This document shows, one piece after another, positions 7,799 through 15,717 of a DNA stretch of 45,559 bases. The stretch spans positions 1-45,559 of the forward strand of contig CANRFN010000036.1 of the NCBI GenBank assembly GCA_947629915.1. The letters run 5' to 3'. Position numbers and translations under genes: made by a program. Below the pieces are notes generated by a model, which saw nothing but the letters and a program-made list of their open reading frames with translations, made no database searches and had not been told where the DNA came from. Position 1 is the stretch's first letter. Each line of letters starts with the position of its first letter. The DNA comes from an uncultured Oscillospiraceae bacterium (lineage in GTDB: Bacteria > Bacillota > Clostridia > Oscillospirales > Oscillospiraceae).

Positions 7799-10705
7799 AT
7801 GGATATGCTGAAAGTGAGCCCAGGGGATGTCTTTGGGGTCCTGCAAAACTCGATGCCGTACTTCAAGGGGGGCCTCATCACGTTGGGCGTCCTCTTTGTA
7901 CTGCTGATCGCCGCCCACTGGGTGCGAAAGCCCGCCCGGGCGTTGGTGCGCAAGCTCAGTGTGCTGGCCATGCTGCTGGCCCTGGTGATCACCGTAAACC
8001 TGGTGGTTCGGGGGCCCATGGTCATGCTGGTGACACTCCTCTCTGCCGAGGGAGAGTTGAGAGACGAGACCTTCCGGGCGGGCAGCGGCCTCTGCGTGGA
8101 GCTGGCGGAGGAGGGCATCGTACTGGAGCAGAACGAGGAAAACCTGCTGCCATTGCCCGCCGGCAGCAATCTCAACGTCTTCGGCTGGGCCTCTGTGAGC
8201 CCGGTGTACGGCGGCACCGGCTCCGGCGCCCTCTCGGACGACATGGAGAAGATCGACCTGCTCACCGGCCTTGCAGACGCCGGGCTGCACACCAACCGGG
8301 ACCTCTCCGCCTTCTACAGCGCATACTTCCCCCAGCGGCCGGAGCTGGGCTACGGGGTGCACAACTGGACCCTGCCGGAGCCCCCGGCCAGGTCCTATCC
8401 AGACGGCCTGCTCTCCAGTGCCAAGGCCTTCTCGGACACCGCCCTCATCGTCCTCTCCCGGATCGGCGGGGAGTTTGCAGACCTGCCCACGGACATGGAG
8501 GTTACCCGCATCCAGGGGCTGCCGGAGCACTACACGGAGAACGCAGAGACCTATCAGGATTTCCCGGACGGCACCCACTACCTCGCCCTCAGCCAGTCTG
8601 AGCGGGACATGGTGGACCTGGTCTGCGCCAACTTCGAGAAGGTGATCGTGGTCTATAACGGCGCCAACACCTTGGAGCTGGGCTTCGTGGACCAGTACCC
8701 CCAGATCAAGAGCGTGCTCTGGTGCCCCGGCCCCGGCCAGACCGGTTTTGACGCCCTGGGCGAGATCCTCACCGGCGCCGTGAACCCCTCCGGCCGGAAC
8801 ACGGACACCTTTGTCTACGATCTCACCCGCACTCCCTGGTTCCACAACTTCGGCAGCTTCGCCTATGAGAACGCCGATGAATTCGGGTACGTCACGGTGG
8901 GCCCCTTCGGCACCACCAGCACCATCCCCCACTTTGTGAACTACACAGACGGCATCTATGTGGGCTATCGCTTCTACGAGACTGCCGCCGCCGAGGGGGC
9001 CATCCGGTATGAGGACTACGTGCAATATCCCTTCGGCCACGGCCTCTCCTATACCACCTTCACCCAGACCATGGGGGAGCTCCGGAGAGAGGGCAGCAAG
9101 ATCAAGTTCGAAGTCACGGTCACCAACACCGGCAGCGTTGCCGGCAAGGACGTGGTGGAGGTCTATAGCAATCCCCCGTACACCAACGGCGGGGTGGAGA
9201 AGTCTGTGGTCAACCTGATCACCTTTGCCAAGACTGATCTGCTGGCCCCGGGGGAGTCCCAGCGGCTCACCATCGCCTTCGAGCAGGACGAGCTGGCCTC
9301 CTTCGATGCCCACAAGTACGGCTGCTATGTGCTGGAGCAGGGGGAGTATGAGATCTCCGTGAATGCAGACTCCCACACTGTCCTGGACTCCAGGGTGTTC
9401 AACGTGGCGGAGGACATCGTATACAGCGGGAACCAGCCCCGCACCTCTGATTTCGCCGCAGCGGTCAGCAGCTTCGGCTTTGCGGAGGGGGAGATCCCCT
9501 ATCTCTCCCGGGCCAACGGGTTTGCCAACCTGCAGGAGGCCATCGCCGGACCTGCCTCATACGCCATGTCCGATGCCTGCAAGGCCACCTTCACCAACAC
9601 AGAGCACTGGAGTCCCGAGGACTATAACGATCCCACAGACGAGATGCCCTCCTTCGGGGTGCAGAACGGCCTGAAGCTGAAGGACCTCCGGGGCGCAGAC
9701 TACGAAGATCCCCGGTGGGAGAAGCTGCTGGACCAGATGTCCGTCCGGGACATGGACGTGCTGATCGCCTACGGCGGATACGGCACCATGAAGATCCCCA
9801 GCATCCAGAAGGTGGCCGTGAACGACAACGATGGCCCCGCCAACATTCTGAACAACTTCACCGGCCTCGCCTCCATCGGCTTCCCCTCCGAGGTGATGAT
9901 CGCCTGCACCTGGAACGAGGCCCTGGCGGAGGCCTTCGGAGACAGCATCGGCACCATGGCGGACGAGATGGATGTGTCCGGCTGGTACGCCCCCGCCATG
10001 GACAGCCACCGCTCCGCCTTTGACGGCCGTAACTTCGAGTACTACTCCGAGGACGGCGTGCTGGCGGGGAAGATCGGGGCCGCCTCCATCCGGGGTGCCC
10101 GGGCCCACGGGATCACCACCTACATGAAGCACTACGTTTTGAACGATCAGCAGGCCGCCCAGGCGGAGATGCTGTGCACCTGGGTGTCTGAGCAGGCCCT
10201 CCGGGAGATCTACCTGAAGCCCTTTGAGCTGTCTGTAAAGGAAGGGGGCAGCAACGGGGTGATGGCGGCCTGGAACTACGTGGGCAACCAGTGGTGCGGG
10301 GCAAGCTCCCCGCTGCTGAAGACCGTGCTCCGGGAGGAGTGGGGTTTCCAGGGCGTGGTGATCACAGACGGATACCACTTCGTGGGCTTTATGGACGCGG
10401 ACCGGGCCATCCGCAACGGCTGCGACCTCATGCTCAAGAACTTCGATGTCCGCACGAACCACGTGTCTGATCAGAAGAGCGCCACGGGCCTCTTGGCCAT
10501 GCGGCGGGCTGTGAAGAACATCCTGTTCGTGGTGGTAAACAGCCGCGCCTACGCCCCGGAGAACCTGAACACCGGCCTTCTGAAGTGGGAGAAGTGCCTG
10601 CTTCTGCTGAACGGTGTCTCCGGCCTCCTCATCCTGGGCCTCGGGGCCCGCAGCATCCAGACATACCGCCGCAAGAAGAAGTCCGTGTTCGCCACACAGG
10701 GCTGA
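7799..10705 (+). CDS. membrane-anchored glycoside hydrolase family 3 with permuted domain order
   Basis: Protein of 968 residues. Two or three membrane helices occupy residues 20-80 and another lies near the C-terminus (LLLLNGVSGLLILGLGA, then RRKKK). In between, the GH3 C-terminal-type sandwich comes first (FGWASVSPVYGGTGSGA; FGHGLSYTTF near residue 420), then a fibronectin-III-like domain (near residues 430-520), then the catalytic barrel (residues 650-910) with MKHYVLNDQQ and the predicted nucleophile Asp857 in GVVITDGYH. This reversed order is known from some rumen clostridial beta-glucosidases. The family predicts beta-glucosidase or a related exo-glycosidase; substrate is unknown. The start at 7799 has AAAAGGGAG upstream. 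Anchoring suggests action at the outer membrane face. Confidence 0.88.
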   Translation: MDMLKVSPGDVFGVLQNSMPYFKGGLITLGVLFVLLIAAHWVRKPARALVRKLSVLAMLLALVITVNLVVRGPMVMLVTLLSAEGELRDETFRAGSGLCVELAEEGIVLEQNEENLLPLPAGSNLNVFGWASVSPVYGGTGSGALSDDMEKIDLLTGLADAGLHTNRDLSAFYSAYFPQRPELGYGVHNWTLPEPPARSYPDGLLSSAKAFSDTALIVLSRIGGEFADLPTDMEVTRIQGLPEHYTENAETYQDFPDGTHYLALSQSERDMVDLVCANFEKVIVVYNGANTLELGFVDQYPQIKSVLWCPGPGQTGFDALGEILTGAVNPSGRNTDTFVYDLTRTPWFHNFGSFAYENADEFGYVTVGPFGTTSTIPHFVNYTDGIYVGYRFYETAAAEGAIRYEDYVQYPFGHGLSYTTFTQTMGELRREGSKIKFEVTVTNTGSVAGKDVVEVYSNPPYTNGGVEKSVVNLITFAKTDLLAPGESQRLTIAFEQDELASFDAHKYGCYVLEQGEYEISVNADSHTVLDSRVFNVAEDIVYSGNQPRTSDFAAAVSSFGFAEGEIPYLSRANGFANLQEAIAGPASYAMSDACKATFTNTEHWSPEDYNDPTDEMPSFGVQNGLKLKDLRGADYEDPRWEKLLDQMSVRDMDVLIAYGGYGTMKIPSIQKVAVNDNDGPANILNNFTGLASIGFPSEVMIACTWNEALAEAFGDSIGTMADEMDVSGWYAPAMDSHRSAFDGRNFEYYSEDGVLAGKIGAASIRGARAHGITTYMKHYVLNDQQAAQAEMLCTWVSEQALREIYLKPFELSVKEGGSNGVMAAWNYVGNQWCGASSPLLKTVLREEWGFQGVVITDGYHFVGFMDADRAIRNGCDLMLKNFDVRTNHVSDQKSATGLLAMRRAVKNILFVVVNSRAYAPENLNTGLLKWEKCLLLLNGVSGLLILGLGARSIQTYRRKKKSVFATQG

Positions 10706-10722
10706 TTCCCTCCCCCTTTTCC

Positions 10723-10762
10723 AAGAGAAGCTGCCGGGCTGTTGGGCCCGGCAGCTTCTCTT
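10723..10762 (+). terminator. intrinsic terminator after the GH3 gene
   Basis: A 17-bp stem (10723-10739 with 10746-10762) around TGTTGG, ending in CTCTTT. A second perfect 13-bp hairpin follows at 10780-10809. Confidence 0.8.
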
Positions 10763-10819
10763 TGGGCGGGAGACAAGAGCACCCGGGCCTGCAGAGGCAG
10801 GCCCGGGTGGGGATGGGGT

Positions 10820-10875
10820 TGTTCCGGTTTGTCCATAAGAGGGACACCGTTCAGGATGAGGCCGGCCACCAAGGA
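10820..10875 (-). pseudogene. remnant of a tetR-family 3' end
   Basis: Read on the minus strand this stretch gives VAGLILNGVPLMDKPE, closely matching the C-terminus of the intact TetR protein at 13207-13752 (ITGLLLKGLPLMDTPE). The stop codon of the intact gene is replaced by a sense codon and nothing upstream of these 17 or so codons is recognisable. It is part of repeat copy 1. Confidence 0.7.
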
Positions 10876-10913
10876 CGTGGGTCTGCTGTTGCCAACACCT
10901 CACCGAAAGGCCG

Positions 10914-10925
10914 TTGTCTAGACAA
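10914..10925. promoter_or_regulatory. 12-bp palindrome TTGTCTAGACAA
   Basis: Perfect palindrome containing the same TGTCTAGACA core found at 5427-5436. No promoter was recognised next to it. Confidence 0.3.
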
Positions 10926-10943
10926 ATGAAGACAGCAAAAGGT

Positions 10944-11057
10944 GAGCGTCTGCGATCGGCTCCAAACACAGGACCGGACAGCAGACGCTCTTTTCACCTC
11001 ATGAAGGTAAGGCGTGTATCCGCCTCCCGCGGTGGGGACTGTATACACGCCTTTTTT
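10944..11057 (+). terminator. two consecutive T-tailed hairpins
   Basis: Hairpin 1 pairs GAGCGTCTGC (10944-10953) with GCAGACGCTC (10981-10990) followed by TTTT, and its 27-nt loop can fold further. Hairpin 2 pairs GGCGTGTAT (11011-11019) with ATACACGCC (11043-11051) followed by TTTTTTATTT. Both look like plus-strand terminators but no plus-strand gene precedes them except GH3, which already has its own. They could be back-up terminators or part of a structured RNA. The remainder of 10706-11186 holds no gene. Confidence 0.6.
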
Positions 11058-11186
11058 ATTTCCGCCGGAACTTCCACATGCGCAACAGCTTGGAGCACGA
11101 TCTGGACACGCTGTTCACGACCTCTGAAGGAGCAGTGTGCCAGTTCAGAGGATGTTTTTGGCAGACCATATGAGACCATGTGCACG

Positions 11187-12794
11187 TCATGGCGTCTGCC
11201 ATCTCTTCGTTTTGATCACGCAGGTGTGTTTCTTGTAGTTCGGGTCATCCGCGTCACTGTTGTACGTGATCCCCACCAGGAGAATCTCCGGGTAGTTGAC
11301 AAGACGGTCTGTGTATTTCCGGCTCTCGATTTGCTGGATGGCAGTGTCGGCAGGCTTCTCCCATTTGAGCTCTACCACAATCGGCCTGTTCCGGCTGCTG
11401 GCCCGTACCGGCATGAGAAGAATATCCGCGTATCCTTTTCCAGTGGCGAATTCCCAGAACAGGGTGTAGTCTCCGGCCCAGGCATATTGATAGGCCAGCG
11501 CCACGGCCGAGCCCAGAGCTGCTTCGTTGTTGTACGTGAGGGGGTTCGAGTAGTACGCATGGGCGAACTCTACTGCCTCGGCTACAGCATCCGCCTTTCC
11601 CGCCAGCGTGTCCTCCAAAACCTGTTTGGACTTTGAGATGATCTTCCAGATGTGGTGTTCAGGCAGTTTCTCCAGTTTGTCAAAGAAAACATCCCTAACT
11701 TCCTGGTTTGCAATGGAAGCGGTCTGAGAGGGCTTGTCGTAGGAAAGATATCCCAGGTGTACCATTTGTGCAAGAAATTCGCCTGCCGTTTCCGGGCTCT
11801 GTGCGTCCCGCTTAAAGCAGGCCTGCTTGATCTCCACACGTTCCCCTGCCAGCAGTATTCCAACCGCCTCTCGAACACCTGGGAGTTCGCTTTGGTATGC
11901 CTCCTGTACTTCTGCGTTGGACGCTGTTCCCTTCCAGAAATCCTCAATGGAGTGTTTGTTCAGAGCCTTAAAGACGGAGCATGGGCAGTACACAGGACCG
12001 AAACCAGGGAAAAAGTACCCGTTATACCATTTCCGGATCTTTGTATATGGCATTTTGTGTGTTTTACAGAGTTTCCTGACCTCGGGATCTGTGAAACCAG
12101 TATATGGGGCAAGATCCCAGGGATCTTGCATTGTGTATTCCTCGAAATTGTTCAGGGCAGAATGCGTCTTCTGCGGCGGAATGGGGAAAATGCCTGTCAT
12201 GTAGACAAAATCAATGCAATCCGCTGTCTCGATGCTTTTGAAGAGAGATCTCAGCCACTCCGTGTATGTGTCCTCGATGTTTGCATACCGGTCTTCCCGA
12301 TAGATGACATCCCACTCATCCAGTAGAAAGATGAAGGTTTCATTCGTGTCTTTATAAATCTGTAATATGGCCTCATACAAACTATAGGAATCCTGAGAAA
12401 GGCTTTTGGGAAAAACCTCTTTCAGTTCCGCAATAACCCTGTGCTCAATATAGTCAAGAGGGCTCATAGGCGGTTTGGCATTTTTGGCCAGGGACTGGAT
12501 ATCCAGGCGGATGACATTGTGCTGGTTTAGATGCTGATTGAAGGACGGATCGTTGCCAATCTCCAGGTTGCTGAACAGATCTCTAGAATCGCAGCCCTTG
12601 CTGTAATAAGCGGTCAGCATGTTGATGGCCATTGTCTTCCCAAAGCGTCTGGGTCGGGATACGCAGATCCGGTTTGGTGACTGATGCGCAAAAATAAGGT
12701 TAGTGAAGGTGAGCAGGCCGGATTTATCTACGTAAATCGGTCCGTGAACGTCTTGATCAAACTGTTTGTTTCCTGGGTTCACATAGATTCCCAT
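11187..12794 (-). CDS. AAA-ATPase_like / PD-(D/E)XK nuclease superfamily protein (DUF1703)
   Basis: Protein of 535 residues of the widespread AAA-ATPase_like plus PDDEXK_9 family. The N-terminus IYVDKSGLLTFTN leads into the P-loop RPRRFGKTM near residues 47-55; LLDEWDV near residue 158 is the Walker B-type motif. The C-terminal nuclease-like domain shows GKGYADILLMP and, about 20 residues on, VVELKW, the D...ExK signature. Members are abundant, often multicopy, in gut Bacteroidetes and Clostridia, and their role is unknown. The ATG has GGAGGGAG upstream and a strong promoter at 12857-12885. The gene is more AT-rich than its neighbours and lies between two copies of a 150-bp element, which suggests it was inserted. 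Confidence 0.9.
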   Translation of the reverse strand: MGIYVNPGNKQFDQDVHGPIYVDKSGLLTFTNLIFAHQSPNRICVSRPRRFGKTMAINMLTAYYSKGCDSRDLFSNLEIGNDPSFNQHLNQHNVIRLDIQSLAKNAKPPMSPLDYIEHRVIAELKEVFPKSLSQDSYSLYEAILQIYKDTNETFIFLLDEWDVIYREDRYANIEDTYTEWLRSLFKSIETADCIDFVYMTGIFPIPPQKTHSALNNFEEYTMQDPWDLAPYTGFTDPEVRKLCKTHKMPYTKIRKWYNGYFFPGFGPVYCPCSVFKALNKHSIEDFWKGTASNAEVQEAYQSELPGVREAVGILLAGERVEIKQACFKRDAQSPETAGEFLAQMVHLGYLSYDKPSQTASIANQEVRDVFFDKLEKLPEHHIWKIISKSKQVLEDTLAGKADAVAEAVEFAHAYYSNPLTYNNEAALGSAVALAYQYAWAGDYTLFWEFATGKGYADILLMPVRASSRNRPIVVELKWEKPADTAIQQIESRKYTDRLVNYPEILLVGITYNSDADDPNYKKHTCVIKTKRWQTP

Positions 12795-12856
12795 TCAAAC
12801 TCCCTCCATTCGTGGAAATTAGTCTTTTTCGTTCGATAGCTGTGATTCTGTTTCAC

Positions 12857-12885
12857 ATTATACCACGTCCTCTACAATAGTGCAA
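12857..12885 (-). promoter_or_regulatory. promoter of the AAA/PD-(D/E)XK gene
   Basis: Minus-strand TTGCAC, 17 nt, then TATAAT preceded by TGG (extended -10). The rest of 12795-13088 is AT-rich with no recognisable gene. Confidence 0.75.
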
Positions 12886-13088
12886 TGAGCAAAATAGGAA
12901 AATCCCCAGTATTACCATGGGATTCCAGCAGAGAACTCAATTTCAAAACCTGGCACATTTGCACAGAGAATATGCTTTCCGAAATAGTTTTCAAATTTGC
13001 ACCCCGTACAGAATATGCCCCACAGCGCAGAATTAGATATTGTGTTAGTGCGCAGCGGACACAGTGATATACAAAAGCAGCTGCATCT

Positions 13089-13262
13089 AATCCCTCCCTC
13101 TTTTTTTTCCAAGAGAAGCTGCCGGGCCGCCGAGGCCCGGCAGTTTCTCTTTGGGCGGGAGACAAGAGCACCCGGGCCTGCGGTGGCAGGCCCGGGTGGG
13201 GATGGGTTATTCCGGTGTGTCCATCAGGGGGAGGCCCTTCAGCAGGAGCCCTGTGATGGTGT
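13089..13262. repeat. double-hairpin terminator element, copy 2
   Basis: Second copy of the element at 10706-10875, again containing two strong hairpins (13111-13152 and 13169-13198), here followed by the intact tetR 3' end. Confidence 0.85.
13111..13152 (-). terminator. terminator of the tetR/thiT operon
   Basis: An 18-bp stem around GCCGA with A and T tracts on both flanks, able to act in both directions; with the 13-bp hairpin at 13169-13198 it lies just beyond the tetR stop codon. Confidence 0.75.
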
Positions 13263-13752
13263 GGACGATCTCGTCCAGGTGCTCCGTGTCCTCCTCCGTC
13301 CACTCCCGGAGCAGGCCCAGGATGGCGTTGCTGTGGTACCGGAGGATGATACCGAACTCCTCCGGGGTGCAGTTCAGGCGGAGGTTCAGCTGAGCCGCCG
13401 CCTTGGCCAGGAATTTGCGGGCGTACTGGTGCAGCAGCTGTTCCAGTTCGGGGGCGTAGTTGCTGTCTAAGCCCCGGTGGATGGAGGGCATGAGATGGAT
13501 GGCCATCACGAAGAAGCTGCGCAGGCCCGCCTCCAGGTCTCCCTGGGCCAGCACCTGCTGCAGCACCTTGTCCTCGTCCCGCTCGATCATCCAGCGGAAC
13601 AGGGCGGGGATGTCCTCGAAGTGGTAGTAGAAGGTCTGGCGGGTGATGTGGCACTGCTCCACGATCTCCTTCACGGTGAGCTTCTTCACATGGCGGTCCA
13701 AGAGCAGGGCCCGGGTGGCCTCTGCGATCGCGGCTTTGATGTCTTGGGGCAA
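13207..13752 (-). CDS. TetR/AcrR-family transcriptional regulator
   Basis: Regulator of 181 residues. An N-terminal TetR helix-turn-helix is clear in KLTVKEIVEQCHITRQTFYY (residues 24-43), followed by a helical C-terminal ligand/dimer domain with no close assignment. The start is TTG at 13752 with AAGGAGGTG 9 nt upstream. It lies 33 nt downstream of the HAD gene and is probably the last gene of the thiT transcript, though a role in thiamine control is not implied. Its 3' end is duplicated in degraded form at 10820-10875, next to the GH3 gene, suggesting that an ancestral locus had GH3 and tetR facing each other. Confidence 0.88.
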   Translation of the reverse strand: MPQDIKAAIAEATRALLLDRHVKKLTVKEIVEQCHITRQTFYYHFEDIPALFRWMIERDEDKVLQQVLAQGDLEAGLRSFFVMAIHLMPSIHRGLDSNYAPELEQLLHQYARKFLAKAAAQLNLRLNCTPEEFGIILRYHSNAILGLLREWTEEDTEHLDEIVHTITGLLLKGLPLMDTPE

Positions 13753-13769
13753 GGGGGATACACCTCCTT

Positions 13770-13797
13770 GATGAGGGATGAGGGATTAGGGATAAAG
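13770..13797. repeat. heptanucleotide repeats across the HAD stop codon
   Basis: Four heptamers (GATGAGG twice, GATTAGG, GATAAAG) in the HAD-tetR junction, spanning the HAD stop codon at 13786-13788. Slippage here would alter the spacing between the two genes. Confidence 0.7.
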
Positions 13798-14598
13798 ATT
13801 GTCCAGGATCTGAATGGCCTCTGCCACGCAGTGATCGTTTGATGTGAGGATCCGGGCGCCCCACTGCCGTACCTCCGGTGCGCAGCTGGGCGGGGCGAAG
13901 GGGATGGCAGACAGGGCCAGCATGGGGATGTCGTTCTGGTTGTCCCCGATGCAATAGAGGTGTCCCGGCTGGATCCCCAGATATTTGGCAGACCAGGCGG
14001 CCATGGAGCCCTTGTTGCACCCCTTGGCGGTTACCTCCAGCAGATACGGATTGCTGAAGATGGCCTCGTAGTCCTGGTTCCAGTTGCGCTGGATGTAGTC
14101 CTGGGCCCGCTGGAGGACAGGGGTGTCCTGTTCCAGTAGCACCTTGTTCCAGGGCAGGGGCATGTCCGGGATGGCGCACAGGGTGTGAGGGCTGCCCACC
14201 AGGCTGAGATGGCTCTCCGTGACAATGTTCGGGTTGTGCACGTAGATCTCCTCGCCCCGATACGCCTCCAGGGCTAGCTCCGGGATGTCCCGGCACAGGG
14301 CCTCCATCCGGGCCTTGGTGTCCGGGTGGAGGGTGGAGGAGACGAGGTACCGGTGGGCGGCGTAATCGTAGATGGAGGCGCCGTTGGCCAGGATCACCGG
14401 GGCGTTGATGGTGAGGCGCTCGATCTCGATTTGCGGGGTGAAGGCGGTATAGCCTCTCCCGGTGGCGATGGAGAATTTGCCGCCCTCTCGGACGAAGTAC
14501 GCGATGGCATCCCGGCTCTCCGGGGAGACCATGTGGTGCTCGTTATAGAGGGTGGCATCGTAATCGGAGTAGAAGAGCAGGCCGCTGAACTTGCCCAC
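13786..14598 (-). CDS. Cof-type HAD-IIB phosphatase
   Basis: HAD-superfamily hydrolase of 270 residues. Motif I is SDYDATL (nucleophile and acid/base Asp pair), followed by IATGRGY, a IIB-type cap, the conserved Lys region TAKGCNKG and motif IV GDNQNDIPML. Length fits the Cof family. It lies 55 nt downstream of the riboswitch-controlled thiT. In E. coli, Cof hydrolyses the thiamine precursor HMP-PP, and other HADs remove phosphate from thiamine phosphates; that makes a thiamine-phosphate or HMP-PP phosphatase role plausible. That role is inferred from context; the fold and family are directly visible. Confidence 0.88.
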   Translation of the reverse strand: MGKFSGLLFYSDYDATLYNEHHMVSPESRDAIAYFVREGGKFSIATGRGYTAFTPQIEIERLTINAPVILANGASIYDYAAHRYLVSSTLHPDTKARMEALCRDIPELALEAYRGEEIYVHNPNIVTESHLSLVGSPHTLCAIPDMPLPWNKVLLEQDTPVLQRAQDYIQRNWNQDYEAIFSNPYLLEVTAKGCNKGSMAAWSAKYLGIQPGHLYCIGDNQNDIPMLALSAIPFAPPSCAPEVRQWGARILTSNDHCVAEAIQILDNLYP

Positions 14599-14653
14599 AG
14601 CCGGGCCTCCTTTCGATGGGGTGAGTTGGGGATGGATATGGATAGAGCTCGCC

Positions 14654-15232
14654 TCAGACCGCTTTCTTCTCTGAGAGCTGCAGATCCTCCCCGGTGAGGT
14701 ACTTCTTCAGGGCGGTCTTGCTGAGCACCGCGAAGACCACGAGGCAGATGATGAGGTCTAAAACAATATAGCTGCCGTTGTATGCCAGGGAGTAGATCCA
14801 GGGGTTGATGAAGGTGAGGCCGAAGAGCTCGGTGGGCACCAGGATCTTGTACACGGTGATGCCGGAGATGAAGTGGACCACAAAGCGGCAGAAGAAGCCC
14901 AGGACGGTGGCGGGGACCACCTTGCCCCGGAAGATGCCGCCGATGCCCACCACGCCGAAGGCCACCACGTAGTCCAGGAGGATGGACACCCAGCCGTATC
15001 CCACGGCGCCCTGGACGAAGACGGAGAGGATGCCGAAGGCGGTGCAGCCGATGAGGCCGTCCCGCAGGCCCCAGCGGATCACGAAGAGGCAGATCGGGAT
15101 CATCTCCAGGTTCACCGAGCCGCCCTGGGGCAGTTCGAAGAGGGGCGGCAGATAGCCCAGCACCAGGGCCGCCGCGATGAGCAGGGCGCCCTCGGTGAGC
15201 ATCCGGATCTGCAGATGTCTGTTTCGATGCAA
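14654..15232 (-). CDS. thiT: ECF transporter S component for thiamine (ThiT)
   Basis: Membrane protein of 192 residues with six hydrophobic helices. It is the substrate-binding subunit that delivers thiamine to a shared ECF energising module (not in this window). ThiT features are the GGSVNLEMIPI segment, the loop around VQGAVGYGW and RFVVHFISGI in the middle of the protein. A TPP riboswitch lies directly upstream, which supports thiamine specificity. The start is a TTG at 15232 with AAAGGAAG upstream. HAD and tetR genes follow in the same direction. Confidence 0.92.
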   Translation of the reverse strand: MHRNRHLQIRMLTEGALLIAAALVLGYLPPLFELPQGGSVNLEMIPICLFVIRWGLRDGLIGCTAFGILSVFVQGAVGYGWVSILLDYVVAFGVVGIGGIFRGKVVPATVLGFFCRFVVHFISGITVYKILVPTELFGLTFINPWIYSLAYNGSYIVLDLIICLVVFAVLSKTALKKYLTGEDLQLSEKKAV

Positions 15233-15327
15233 GACAATACGCTTCCTTTCGTTTGTATCAATTTCCGCACGGCAACAGACGATGCGGTGGACGAAAGGAA
15301 CGGTACAGCTCTTTTATAAAGACCGAT

Positions 15328-15427
15328 CCACTTTCCTACGCCGGCATTGTCCGGATCAGGTATGAGGGTTGGGGACGGCATCTTGTCCCGCATCTCAGCC
15401 GGAGAATAGCCTCCAGCACCCCTGTGT
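15328..15427 (-). ncRNA. TPP riboswitch upstream of thiT
   Basis: Reading on the minus strand the THI-element hallmarks appear in order: CAGGGGTGC, GGCTGAGATG, ACCTGATCCGGACAATGCC and GGCGTAGGAAAG. This is the standard aptamer, about 95 nt upstream of the thiT start. No obvious terminator lies between it and thiT, so control by hiding the start region is likely. Confidence 0.95.
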
Positions 15428-15459
15428 GATGGTTGTCTATGTGCCCTGCGGCTGGGTGT

Positions 15460-15489
15460 ATTTTACACGGGGAGGGGGAGGGCTGTCAA
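15460..15489 (-). promoter_or_regulatory. promoter of the thiT operon
   Basis: Minus-strand consensus TTGACA, 18 nt, then TAAAAT. The -10 is centred in the short inverted repeat GTGTAAAATACAC. Transcription would start about 25 nt before the aptamer. Confidence 0.7.
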
Positions 15490-15521
15490 GGGAGAAGAGG
15501 AAAATGGAGAATGTGCATGGT

Positions 15522-15600
15522 GAATTATGTCGAACCGGTGATTACAAATTGGCGAAAATACGCGAATAATACAAAAGGCAATCAGGAAGTTGACGATAAC
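15522..15600 (+). repeat. 79-bp direct repeat, copy 1 (left of the DUF5674 pair)
   Basis: Shares ATTATGTCGAA at one end and GCAATC plus AAGTTGACGATAAC at the other with the 80-bp copy at 16444-16523, with a diverged middle of the same length. Both copies are in the same orientation and bound the two-gene cassette. Confidence 0.75.
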
Positions 15601-15717
15601 TTGCTGATTGCTGGGGGGTTCAGGTCGGGTGAGAGAACGGAAGGGGAGGCTGCATTGGAGATGGAGACGGGGCAGTGCGGTGACGGAAGCGTGTCTCCAT
15701 CAGACACCTGCCCAGCC

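Larger units (their letters stand above)
10706..10875. repeat. double-hairpin terminator element, copy 1
   Basis: About 150 bp that recur with high similarity at 13089-13262. It starts at the GH3 stop codon, contains the hairpins 10723-10762 and 10780-10809, and ends in a remnant of a tetR 3' end. The copies are in the same orientation and bound the AAA/PD-(D/E)XK gene. Confidence 0.85.

Noticed and set aside
7640..10969. Two long minus-strand frames opposite the GH3 gene
   Set aside because: Both are antisense mirrors of a complete GH3 gene; they match no family. Only the short tetR-like piece at 10820-10875 was kept, because it matches the neighbouring intact TetR.
12872..14296. Minus-strand frame of 474 codons over tetR and the HAD gene
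   Set aside because: It is an alternative frame across two recognised genes and the terminator element, with Pro/His-rich composition and no motif.
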